From contig CM000692.1 in assembly GCA_000149225.2 (NCBI GenBank), positions 372,001 through 436,000 on the forward strand: 64,000 nucleotides of DNA. Direction: 5' to 3'. Below the pieces are notes generated by a model that was not told where the DNA came from, did no database searches, and was given only the letters and a program-made list of their open reading frames with translations. The position numbers and the translations under genes are program-made. This DNA comes from Lachancea kluyveri NRRL Y-12651. Taxonomy: Eukaryota > Ascomycota > Saccharomycetes > Saccharomycetales > Saccharomycetaceae. Positions within the stretch are counted from its first letter, which is position 1. Each line of letters begins with the position of its first letter. This document shows positions 46,847 to 55,690 of the stretch, one piece after another.

Positions 46847-47878
46847 TCACTCATCCGGATTTACAACCGTTAGCACATTATTGGTTCCGGGCGTGGTGAC
46901 CGTTGTATTGTCCACAACCGAACCGTTGCTGATCCTCCGATTGTCGTCGAATGGGTTTGTATTGTTTTTATGGGATGAGTGTGATGAAGTGTATAAGGTA
47001 TCATCGAAATCCACGGGTTTAATCGCCTCTTGGTACTCCTTTTCCATTCTTTCTTGTTCACGTTTTTTGTTTACTCTTCTCATTAGTAGCAAGATGAGTA
47101 CAGCTAAAGCAGCCAAACCAACGACACCGCCAACGACACCGCCAACTATGGCACCAACAGGCTTTTTGCTTGATGACTTGTTATGGTCAGTCCCTTTACT
47201 ATCTGATTCCGTGGGAGCGGTTGAACTTGCGGTGCTTTGTGTGACACTTTTCGTCACATATAACGTTGAGCCCGCCACTGTTTGGATTTGAGTAACGATA
47301 TTTCCCTCCGAGTTTGTTGCGCTTGTGATAGTAGTGACCACTGCCGCCGATGAGCTGGACGATGTTGATGATGATGATGACGACGATGATGACGATGATG
47401 ATGATGTTGTTGTTGTTGTTGGCGTAGACGAAGATGACGATACCAGTGAAGTTTGAGAAGTGTCTGTTGACTCAGGCGAGTCTGAAGATGTGCCCGACTG
47501 ACTCAAGGTTATAGTGCTGCTAGAACCCTCTGAATTGGAGTCCGAATCGGTATCGTCTATACTGTACACGGAATAGGACGACTCACCACCGCACATATCC
47601 GAGCCGTATCCGTTGCATGGTGTGTTGCACGAGCCACTAGTAGATTCCGATCCACTAGGATTATCATCACCACAATAGCAGTCCCCTCCGTTAAACAACG
47701 CAAAGTATTTATTGTTGCTGGCGACACATCTACTATAACAGTAGTCCTTGGTTTGATATTGATAGGTGTCATCCTTCGAAAAACTGGAGGGCAAGCCAGC
47801 AAAACAGTCGATATATTTATAGCCTGCAACACGTACTATAAAATCGCATAGCAGTAGTGATAAAATTGGCCTTAGCAT
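46847..47878 (-). CDS. WSC-family cell-wall stress sensor
   Basis: This 343-residue plasma-membrane sensor has a signal peptide (MLRPILSLLLCDFIVRVAG) and a Cys-rich WSC domain (about 20-105; YIDCFAGL, YCYSRC, GGDCYCGD, MCGGE). A long Ser/Thr-rich, O-mannosylated stem (about 115-185) includes a pure serine run. A transmembrane helix near 240-265 (AIVGGVVGGVVGLAALAVLILLL) and a cytosolic tail follow, with NPFDDNRRISNGS and ending VVNPDE. These proteins signal through Rom2 and Rho1 to Pkc1. By size (S. cerevisiae Slg1/Wsc1 is 378) it is most like Slg1, but Wsc2/Wsc3 cannot be excluded. The ATG at 47878 starts the signal peptide. Confidence 0.9.
   Translation of the reverse strand: MLRPILSLLLCDFIVRVAGYKYIDCFAGLPSSFSKDDTYQYQTKDYCYSRCVASNNKYFALFNGGDCYCGDDNPSGSESTSGSCNTPCNGYGSDMCGGESSYSVYSIDDTDSDSNSEGSSSTITLSQSGTSSDSPESTDTSQTSLVSSSSSTPTTTTTSSSSSSSSSSSSSTSSSSSAAVVTTITSATNSEGNIVTQIQTVAGSTLYVTKSVTQSTASSTAPTESDSKGTDHNKSSSKKPVGAIVGGVVGGVVGLAALAVLILLLMRRVNKKREQERMEKEYQEAIKPVDFDDTLYTSSHSSHKNNTNPFDDNRRISNGSVVDNTTVTTPGTNNVLTVVNPDE
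47362..47425 (-). repeat. Serine/threonine codon microsatellite in the WSC gene
   Basis: GAT/GAC and GTT units on the plus strand read as TCA/TCG/TCC serine and AAC/ACA codons, making the stalk of the WSC sensor. Confidence 0.75.
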
Positions 47879-48135
47879 GTGTGTTTTGATGCTTGCTGAC
47901 AAGTTGAGAATGACTGGATTTAGAGGAGGCTTTTCCAGTTTTCTTTTTTTCGTGTGTTCTCCTTGCGACCGTGTTTTGTGATGTCAGTGACTATGTCACG
48001 TGCGTTATGCTTTGTAATCTGATGTAGACTTCGGCACCCACAAATTGATCACCTGGTAATAGGCATATATAGCCGTAATACTGAGCGTAACGTTACGTTA
48101 TTTGGATTTCAAGGCCTAATAGTACAGTATTATAT
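47879..48135. promoter_or_regulatory. Divergent promoter with GTCACGTG E-box
   Basis: GTCACGTG at 47995-48002 is a consensus Cbf1 site between the WSC gene and the bZIP gene. A TATATAT run just before the bZIP ATG (48130-48137) is also seen. Confidence 0.6.
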
Positions 48136-49518
48136 ATGAAGCATCCCAAGCTGGAGCCTAAACATACCATTGCATCAAAACAACAAGAACAACAGCCGTT
48201 ACTGACGACATCGAAACAATGGACACTACCCCCACGACTGAAACCAGGTCGCAGGCCAGGAGGTGTGTTCAAAAAGATCCACTACTCTACTTCTAGCACT
48301 CCTACAACACCTGTCAGTTCTCCAGATCATAGCTTTGCGCCATCAGAAAAGCGTAAGCAGCAAAACAGAGAAGCGCAGAGAGCCTATAGAGAACGTAGAG
48401 CAAACAGGCTGCAAGAACTACAGGACGTTGTTTCAACATGGAAAGAGAAATGCTCTAAGCTACAGGAAGTTTCGAATTCGTGGCAAAGGAAGTACAATTT
48501 TTTACAGGTAGAGGTCGTGCAGCAACTAGAAGAATATGAGCATAAACTTTTGAATTATAAAGATGAAAATGCCAGACTTAAAGACAAGGTACTGGAGCTG
48601 GAAAAGAAGCTGAAATATTATCATGAGCATCCCACTTCTTCCGTTGATGGAGCGAGATCAGCAAATGTAAACACTCCTCCTACAGAACTAAAGTGTGGTG
48701 TGTGTACTAAGGATGAATGTCTCTGTGAAGATATTGGCATCAAGTCTATGGTTTTTCAGGACCCTATACTACAGCAAACTATAGAAAACTTTAAGCCAAT
48801 GAAGGCAGTATCTCTGGTAAACAACAGCAACAAAAAAAAAAGAGGGATTGAGCAATCTTCTAACGGTCCTTTGCTTCCTATGTTTAAGAAAAGTAAAGCA
48901 TTGACTCCAGAAGACGGTACACTCTCCGTGTCTCCTTCTTTCCTCTCGAATTCAAACTTCAAAGGAAACAACAATACACCAGATGGAAACACAACTTTTC
49001 CATCGGCTAGTGTGCCTGAGGTCACAAATGGGTGCGGGTTTTGTTCGGATGGGTCTACCTGCGTGTGCAGAGAGTTAGAAAACAAGTGCCATCGTGGACC
49101 AACAGATTCGGAGAACCATTCTGGTATTGGAATATATATTCCCTCGAGGATCTCTGTCGCACCGGCATGTACTGGCAAGCCTGGGACCTGTTCCCAGTGT
49201 GAACTAGACCCAATGAGTAAAAAGTTCTGTGAAACGGTTTGCAAAACCACTGATCGAAAAGAGCCAGAAAATGACAACACGCATTCATCCCCATGTGGTT
49301 CTCAGGGTGAGTTTATTCCTATCAGCGATGCGTATAAGCGCATTAAAAAGCACATGGTTTCAAACACTTCGTTGTTTCCGGCTAATAACACCATGTCAAT
49401 GCTCCCGGTGCCTTCCGAGGATAGCATTATCAGTCAGTTGAACGTTAAAGGTAGGAAAGTGGAATTGAAGAGTGTCATGGATATATTAAGGGATATGGAC
49501 AAAAACATGTTTGCTTGA
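48136..49518 (+). CDS. HapX-like bZIP regulator (ancestor of YAP5/YAP7) with Hap4L motif
   Basis: This 460-residue protein combines three parts. Near the N-terminus (26-42) is KQWTLPPRLKPGRRPG, the Hap4-like motif that contacts the CCAAT-binding Hap2/3/5 complex. At about 71-160 is a Yap-type bZIP, basic region KRKQQNREAQRAYRERRANR. Downstream are cysteine-rich motifs: CGVC...CLC (187-197), CGFCSDGSTCVC (300-311) and a cluster with C345, C352, C355, C365, C369. In S. cerevisiae Yap5 and HapX proteins, such motifs bind Fe-S clusters and sense iron. GAS5 next door (YOL030W) places this at the YAP7 (YOL028C) locus; YAP5 and YAP7 are the duplicated S. cerevisiae copies. Iron-dependent activity is inferred. 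Confidence 0.92.
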   Translation: MKHPKLEPKHTIASKQQEQQPLLTTSKQWTLPPRLKPGRRPGGVFKKIHYSTSSTPTTPVSSPDHSFAPSEKRKQQNREAQRAYRERRANRLQELQDVVSTWKEKCSKLQEVSNSWQRKYNFLQVEVVQQLEEYEHKLLNYKDENARLKDKVLELEKKLKYYHEHPTSSVDGARSANVNTPPTELKCGVCTKDECLCEDIGIKSMVFQDPILQQTIENFKPMKAVSLVNNSNKKKRGIEQSSNGPLLPMFKKSKALTPEDGTLSVSPSFLSNSNFKGNNNTPDGNTTFPSASVPEVTNGCGFCSDGSTCVCRELENKCHRGPTDSENHSGIGIYIPSRISVAPACTGKPGTCSQCELDPMSKKFCETVCKTTDRKEPENDNTHSSPCGSQGEFIPISDAYKRIKKHMVSNTSLFPANNTMSMLPVPSEDSIISQLNVKGRKVELKSVMDILRDMDKNMFA

Positions 49519-49708
49519 AAGTTACTTGCCGGAAATATATCGGGTTGATATATGAGATATATAAAGAAACTTTTCTCTCTTTCAAATAAGGAAGGTGTAT
49601 TGAACGAGAGGCTAGCTTAATAAAAAAAAAAAAAACGGTTTTCTTTTTTAACCATAAGGTATTTGTACAACTAAAGACTCGAGCTTTTAGGTTTTTTTTT
49701 TCGAAAGC

Positions 49709-51166
49709 TCAAATGATGTAATTCCAGATGGAAGCTAAACCCTGGAAAATCATTGGAATTTCCAACCCTGCTGCGTCGTTTGACTTGGAGGAAGAAGCAG
49801 AAGTGGAAGAAGTGCCACTAGTGGATGTGGAATTAGAGCTTGCAGAGCTAGTAGTTGAGGAAATAGCGCTGGAGCTGGTTTCATCAGAGGTGGTGGAGGT
49901 GGTGGAAGCGACATCACTGGTACTTTCTGTGTCTTCATCATCATCACTGTCGCAGGAGTCCTGTGTAGGTACACCGGTCCCCATAGGAGCACCTGCCCCA
50001 CTGCTAAAGTAAACACTGGCCGCACTTGGCATTGCAGGTAGAGTGTTATTGGCCTCCCAAACTCCCTCCTCATAGTCTGGACATTCGGAATATTTGTTGG
50101 AAGTGGAGTACCCGCCATCACCTTCTGGATCGGAAACACTGCTGTATTCTTTTTTCAAGTTTTGATAGTCATCTAGCTTAGTCACGTTAGAATCGCTGGT
50201 TATTTGGACCAACCCGTATTTGTTATCTTCGTTAGAGTATTCGTAAACTAGACCACCTGAGAAAATAGAGGACATTCTGGTTGAATAGATAGCCTCAATT
50301 TCAGTGAAGGGCCTGGAACCTGGAACCTCGTTACAACCGAACTCACTTAAGAAGATTGGGATGGAGTAACCTTTATACAATGTCATTTTGTTGGAATAAC
50401 CGGAGGTTTGGAATGAGGAGCGGCCACACCAGGAGTAATCGTTAACACCAAACATGTCAATCCTGGCATCTTCATCATCACCACAGTTGAAGTACTCAGC
50501 CGCCAAGAGCCTATTGGAAGATACATCCGCAGCGGAGTAACCAACTGGAATTTGTCTATACTTTCTGGCCCTCAAATACTTCTTCATGTCTCTCACCACG
50601 GCTTTAACGTAAGTAGCAGTATCTGTAGTGTTCTTGCTGTTGATGACTTCATTACCAGCAAAGAACCCCAAGACATTCTCGTAGTCAGCAAAGGCATCGA
50701 TAGTGGCAAAGACACTTTGTAAATAGTCGGCGTTGTAAGAGCAAGATGGGTTGTGTCTAGAAATTGAAGCGTCTGGGTTGTTAACATCCAAGATCAAGTA
50801 GATTCCAGCATCATTTAGCATTTTCATACATTCAGTATGATCCAAGGAGTTGTCCACGGTGTAGACTCTGATTGTATTAATACCCAAATCTTCAAATACT
50901 GGAATGTCTCTCTTACAGATTGTAACATCAGCCAATGGATCTGTCAAGTTTGAAGATCCACCAGGTTGGTAGTCTACACCACGAATGTAGAATCTCTCCC
51001 CGTTTTCAGAGTTGAAAAACGCATTACCAGTAATGTTGATAACCGGCAAAGAGGAAGCGCTCGATGTTTTCGAACTGGAACTGGAACTAGACGTTGAAGT
51101 AGTTGTAGCAGCAGTAGCCATACCTACTAGGGATAAAATCTTGACACTCAACGATAGAAAGTGCAT
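49709..51166 (-). CDS. GAS5: Gas5-like 1,3-beta-glucanosyltransferase (GH72, GPI-anchored)
   Basis: This 485-residue enzyme elongates and remodels cell-wall beta-1,3-glucan. It has a signal peptide (about 1-20), a short Ser-rich stretch, then the GH72 domain (about 40-345) with the acid/base Glu173 in FFAGNEVINSK and the nucleophile Glu275 in IFLSEFGCNE. There is no Cys-rich X8 module, which places it in the Gas3-5 class. A Ser/Thr-rich region (about 395-465) and a hydrophobic C-terminus after a Ser/Asn/Asp cluster (KSNDAAGLEIPM) fit a GPI signal. It is convergent with the bZIP gene, as YOL028C and YOL030W neighbour each other in S. cerevisiae. Confidence 0.95.
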   Translation of the reverse strand: MHFLSLSVKILSLVGMATAATTTSTSSSSSSSKTSSASSLPVINITGNAFFNSENGERFYIRGVDYQPGGSSNLTDPLADVTICKRDIPVFEDLGINTIRVYTVDNSLDHTECMKMLNDAGIYLILDVNNPDASISRHNPSCSYNADYLQSVFATIDAFADYENVLGFFAGNEVINSKNTTDTATYVKAVVRDMKKYLRARKYRQIPVGYSAADVSSNRLLAAEYFNCGDDEDARIDMFGVNDYSWCGRSSFQTSGYSNKMTLYKGYSIPIFLSEFGCNEVPGSRPFTEIEAIYSTRMSSIFSGGLVYEYSNEDNKYGLVQITSDSNVTKLDDYQNLKKEYSSVSDPEGDGGYSTSNKYSECPDYEEGVWEANNTLPAMPSAASVYFSSGAGAPMGTGVPTQDSCDSDDDEDTESTSDVASTTSTTSDETSSSAISSTTSSASSNSTSTSGTSSTSASSSKSNDAAGLEIPMIFQGLASIWNYII

Positions 51167-52375
51167 AGCTGCTTTGTTTTATGATCTTCGCAAGTGTTGA
51201 GTAATACGGGAAAAGGCTTAATGTTTCAGATCTGTTCACTTATACACCAAAACTGTAAACACGAGGGTAGCGGTGCACGGTTCTTTTTTCAAAAAAAAAA
51301 AAAAAAAAAAAAAAGAAAAAAGAAAAGAAAGGAAGTTGCAGCAGTTGTAACTGGAAATAGCCGAGGTAAAAATCAAGCTTATGGTAGGAATCGCAGTCAT
51401 AGCTCTCGGGATCTCATTAACTCGGGCACTTTCCTTGTGTAATTGGCTTGAAAACCAAAAAGTTTTAGAGCTTCTACGTCACGATGAACTGTATGACCTC
51501 TCTGCCTCCAACCCTCTTCGTAGTGACAGAGACGAATAACCATGTAGGGAGGGAGTACGAACCGTGCAATACAATTAATCAATAATGACACTATCTGTAT
51601 ACGCTGGTATAAGGAGGTAGCTAGCAACCTTTGACACTTCTTCCAGGTGATAATGCATCGAATAATTTCATGCACGTGATCAACATGAAGCAATTTGTAA
51701 ACGTAGATCACGATAGTTTAGATATTTTATTATTGAATGCGTATGAATCCTTTGAGTACTTCCAGAGGGGTTAGTCGTCGCCTTACCTAACTTTGACGTA
51801 CCACAACACATCGACGCTTATATCGCTAAAAAAAGCCTCGCATGAAATAAGGATCCGTTACCTAAACACGTTGTTCGAAAACTTTAAAATACCGAGGCGG
51901 GAAGTGCCAATAAGCTTCGATTAGGGAAAAAGAGAGGGAAAAGGATTGTGACCGTGTTGTTTTACGACGGGTCATTGTGCTTGCTCTTCTCTTAAACAAT
52001 AATCAAGATTCAACAACAAATGCTTTAAAGGAAGAGGGTTCTGACCGTAAGGAAGCCATTGAAAAGGTGATGGGCGGACATGCGCGATTAGAGTTAATCC
52101 AGTCCAATTTTACTCTCTCCAGGTTCCGCAAAACGAGTTAAAATCGAGCATCTCCATACACGAACCAGGATAGAAGAAACCAAAAAAAAGTACCCATTGC
52201 GCACTTCTGGTAATTGGGTTACAACATTATTTCAGCGTATTAATACTGTTTGACTACAGTCGTACAATTAGAAAAAAACTTGTGCCAAGATGCCATATTT
52301 ACATAGTCCGGAACGATTATACTACGCTTGATGACTTTTTTTTTTTGCAAAAAGAGAGACATGACGCAAAAAATA
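51167..52375. other. Intergenic, GAS5 promoter to tRNA-Thr
   Basis: This is about 1.2 kb with an A-run of 24 (51291-51314) near GAS5. A 104-codon frame on the minus strand (51397-51711) resembles no family I know and I do not call it. No RNA gene is recognised. Confidence 0.45.
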
Positions 52376-52448
52376 TGCTTCCAACCAGAGTCGAACTGAT
52401 GATCTCCACATTACTAGTGTGGCGCCTTACCAACTTGGCCATAGAAGC
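52376..52448 (-). tRNA. tRNA-Thr (AGU anticodon)
   Basis: The minus strand reads GCTTCTATGGCCAAGTTGGT, then the anticodon stem-loop CCACACTAGTAATGTGG (anticodon AGT), and ends GGAAGC plus the discriminator A. It is 73 nt with no intron and is near-identical to S. cerevisiae tRNA-Thr(AGU). Confidence 0.95.
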
Positions 52449-52649
52449 AATAATTACTTGACGTCAATCAACACTACAGATCTAAAATTGGGCAGCTGAG
52501 GCTCATTCTCTAGGGTAGTCTGCTTTTAATGGTTCAGAAAAAAAATGGCTCTTTTTTTGTTAAAAAAAGCTTCGAATTGGTTTAATTGCTTGGATTATGT
52601 TATTATACTTGGTCAATGACCTGGGGTCTTTCTGCCATAACATTAAGAT

Positions 52650-53003
52650 TGAGAAATAGGTGAATATTGGTGAGAAATATGTGAATTTTGGGACAATTGT
52701 TGAGATTCCATTTTTTGGTTAAGGCTATAATAATTGGTATATGGTTATACTAGAAGTTCTCCTCACCCTTCTAGGAATCCAGAAAAGAGAGTCGATAATT
52801 CTACATACAATTATTCATATATTCTCTTTCCTTTTATATTTTATTGTTCATTATCCTATTACATTATCACTCCTTGCGTTTCAGCTTCCACTAATTTAGA
52901 TGACTGTTTCTCATTCTTTAGGTCACCTTATAACACCGTGTATGATAATATACTAGTAACACGAATACTAGTCGATGGTCGATAGTTGTATTTCGTTCCA
53001 ACA
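52650..53003 (-). mobile_element. Solo LTR D (Ty1/Ty2 delta type)
   Basis: This delta-type LTR on the minus strand has its 5' end (TGTTGGAACGAAATACAACT) at 53003. The 3' end lies at 52671 or 52650, as the terminal 21 bp are present twice in tandem. No target duplication is visible and there is no internal Ty sequence. It lies between the 5' ends of tRNA-Thr (minus) and tRNA-iMet (plus). Confidence 0.88.
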
Positions 53004-53378
53004 GAATAGAATTGAAAGCGCTTTTTATCTCTTGAGATCTGTTACTGATGTGTGTTGAATCTTCCCAAGAGTGGGGACTAGAAAAAGATGTCGTGGGTAA
53101 GTTTGGAGTAGATACCGTAAAGGATTATTTTAGTTCTTTTTTTTTTAAAAAAAACAAAAACAAAAACACTACACATTTTTCAGAATCCACAGTGTTTTCT
53201 TGTTTAGCTTACGAGAAATAGTTTTCATTTAATTGAAAGCTAAATAAACCATAAAAAACAATGTTTCCAATGTAAACAAAATTTCGAGGAAATGCCCGTA
53301 TCGGTAGTAACGTCATGTGACTCTAACCTGCCGAATATAAAAGCATACAGAGGAGACAGTAACATATCTTATTTATAT
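53004..53378. other. Intergenic between LTR D and tRNA-iMet
   Basis: This is 375 bp of A/T-rich sequence with T and A runs (near 53140-53165). No gene is seen. Confidence 0.4.
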
Positions 53379-53450
53379 AGCGCCGTGGCGCAGTGGAAGC
53401 GCGCAGGGCTCATAACCCTGATGTCCTTGGATCGAAACCAAGCGGCGCTA
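53379..53450 (+). tRNA. Initiator tRNA-Met (CAU anticodon)
   Basis: AGCGCCGTGGCGCAGTGGAA begins the molecule, with the first pair A1-U72 and the loop GCTCATAAC (anticodon CAT). The T-arm TTGGATCGAAACCAA has the fungal initiator AUCG loop in place of TTC. It is 72 nt and matches S. cerevisiae initiator tRNA-Met. Confidence 0.96.
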
Positions 53451-53731
53451 TTATTTTTTGCCGCTATGTAGACCGCTACAGCACCAGTTGTATTTTCCGT
53501 AGTGTTCTACTAGGATCGTTCCCCTCTCCTCATACCTTCTTTTCAATTCAAGATGTGTTCCGATAGGTCCAGAGCCTCTATATCTATTTCTTGGACCCGT
53601 AAATTGTGGCTCCCGGTGACATTTACCAACATGAAAAACGAGAAAAAAAAAGACAACTGAAAAACGGCTTTCCGCAAACTAGGATGTTCTCAAAATGTCT
53701 AAATTAAACGTACTAATCCGTGATTTCAACA

Positions 53732-54265
53732 ATGGTTCAAGTTTACTACCACGATAATAATGACGCTGTAGATTTCAGACAACCACACAACACTGGCAGA
53801 GAAATCTCTCTCCAACGTCTGGAGAAAATTGGAGTTTTTTACAGACACTTCAAAACTCAGCAAGAAGTGGATGAACTGGCCAGGGAAAGAAATTACAAAA
53901 ACAGGGACATAGTCAGCATTAGTAAAGAAAGTTTTGGGAATGATGAAAATGCCATGATCGAAAAACTTAAAGTGTTCTATTCAGAGCATTTACATGAAGA
54001 TGAAGAAATCCGCTACTGCTTGGACGGAACCGGCTATTTCGATGTCAGAGATGCAGAATCAGATGAGTGGATCCGTTGTAAAGTAGAGCCTGGTGATTTG
54101 TTAATCTTACCTGCAGGTATTTACCATAGGTTTACCTTGACCGACGATAATTATATCAAGGCTCTCAGATTGTTCAAGGAAGAGCCTAAATGGCTTGCTT
54201 ACAACAGGCCAGATGCAGACTCGAACCCTACTCGTGAAGAGTATTTAAGCTCTTTGTCTATTTAA
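53732..54265 (+). CDS. ADI1: Acireductone dioxygenase
   Basis: This 177-residue cupin-fold metalloenzyme of the methionine salvage pathway acts on 1,2-dihydroxy-5-methylthiopentene-3-one. The metal ligands His86, His88 and Glu92 are in EHLHEDEEIRY, and His132 is in PAGIYHRF. The conserved segments VYYHDN at the start and RLFKEEPKWLAYNR near the end are clear. I use the ATG at 53732, because the frame begins further upstream with GTG. With ANY1 it keeps the YMR009W-YMR010W neighbourhood of S. cerevisiae chromosome XIII. Confidence 0.96.
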   Translation: MVQVYYHDNNDAVDFRQPHNTGREISLQRLEKIGVFYRHFKTQQEVDELARERNYKNRDIVSISKESFGNDENAMIEKLKVFYSEHLHEDEEIRYCLDGTGYFDVRDAESDEWIRCKVEPGDLLILPAGIYHRFTLTDDNYIKALRLFKEEPKWLAYNRPDADSNPTREEYLSSLSI

Positions 54266-54514
54266 CTCTTTTTGTCCTTAGAGAAAACATTAATAGGAAT
54301 GCTTCTCTGTATAGCGACGCTAAATCTAATATTCGTAGTAGCAGTGTTATTCGACGTTTGAAGTGATATTTACTGTTTGTTTAACAGAAAAAGAAATGGA
54401 GGCGTTGAGATTCTCCAAGGCGCCAATGCTCGAAGAAGAGCTATTGCTAAAGCTCTTCAAGTATTCTTCTTTTTGGTGTAAAAAAAAATCGGACCAGCTG
54501 TATCGAATAAAAGC

Positions 54515-55603
54515 ATGAGCAATATGCAGGCAGAGCCAGCCGCTTTAGCCGCTCAAGCTGTCGAAAACGTAAACACCCCATCATTTCGAGACTCTTATTT
54601 GCCAAGAGTGGATCAGTTCTATATCCCGGAATGGTTAACGATGCAATTCATTGCTAACAACCTAATTAGCTTCACCCCTTTGTTTTCTTATGGCACAACA
54701 GTTTTAAGCATAGAGAGATCAAAGACAGCTCTCGGTTTTTCTATCGACATCTGCGCCACCATGCTTTTAGCAAGTATACTAAGAGTATCATACTACATCA
54801 TCACACCATATGAGCTCACATTGTTGAGACAATCTTTGGTGATGATTGTCATTCAGTTGCTGTTGCTAAGGACAAGTTTATATTACCGACCAGAGGAGTA
54901 CAAATATGATAACTTAACCACTGTGGAGCCTTTTACGCAGTTGTTGCAGGACGTTTGGTTAGAATATTTCCCATTAAATCCATTCGGCACTCAGTGGAGA
55001 GAGACGTTAAAAAGTTTATCATACAAGAACATGCTGAGGTTTGTCTGCAAGGTACTTCTTATCTTTGTTTACAAATTTTTGAAATTTTTTGACCCAAGTT
55101 TCAAAAGATTCAAATCATTTTGGCAGTGGAACGACGAATCAAAATACTGGAAATTTTTGGTGGTGTTTTCGACGGGCCAATTGTGTTTCACTGTTCTTAT
55201 CTCCAAAATTATACACTGGAATGAATTGGCCCAGTGGATCGGTTCTATGATTGGGGCTCTGGGCTTGTTGATCGAAGCCTTGTTGCCATTGCCACAAATA
55301 TCCATTCTTTATAAACTAAAAACCGTTCAAGGGTTTAAACTGGTTCTTCTCGTGAGTTGGTTATGTGGCGATGTCTTGAAGATCAGTTACCTTGTGTTTG
55401 GTGCCAAAAACATTTCAGTTCTGTTTCTCTTCTTTGCATTATTCCAAATGTCATTGGATATCTACATTGGCGGTCAGTATATTTATTATAAATTTTACTA
55501 CCCATCCTTGAGAAACGAATCTTCAGAGGAGAGTATTGAAATGGCGGAAATGAGGACCAATGAAGCCGATGTCCGAAAAGAACCTGGATCGGTGAGTACT
55601 TAA
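54515..55603 (+). CDS. ANY1: Any1, PQ-loop membrane protein (Golgi/endosomal)
   Basis: This 362-residue multispanning protein of the PQ-loop family shows the motif LLPLPQISILYKLKTVQGFKLVLLVSWLCGD near 262-292, typical of its second PQ repeat. Hydrophobic segments occur near 45-65, 75-100, 105-120, 215-235, 240-260, 280-300 and 305-325. S. cerevisiae Any1 (YMR010W) modulates phospholipid asymmetry together with flippases such as Neo1. The C-terminal tail is acidic and cytosolic. It lies downstream of ADI1 on the same strand. Confidence 0.93.
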   Translation: MSNMQAEPAALAAQAVENVNTPSFRDSYLPRVDQFYIPEWLTMQFIANNLISFTPLFSYGTTVLSIERSKTALGFSIDICATMLLASILRVSYYIITPYELTLLRQSLVMIVIQLLLLRTSLYYRPEEYKYDNLTTVEPFTQLLQDVWLEYFPLNPFGTQWRETLKSLSYKNMLRFVCKVLLIFVYKFLKFFDPSFKRFKSFWQWNDESKYWKFLVVFSTGQLCFTVLISKIIHWNELAQWIGSMIGALGLLIEALLPLPQISILYKLKTVQGFKLVLLVSWLCGDVLKISYLVFGAKNISVLFLFFALFQMSLDIYIGGQYIYYKFYYPSLRNESSEESIEMAEMRTNEADVRKEPGSVST

Positions 55604-55690
55604 TGTACAACAAACAGATAGAAAAGATAAAAAAAATAAAAATGCATAACAGTATATTTACACGAGCACTACTTCTCAGTCTTTGGCTTT

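Noticed and set aside
51397-51711. 104-codon minus-strand frame upstream of GAS5
   Set aside because: It has no domain, signal or conserved pattern that I recognise, and lies in promoter-type DNA.
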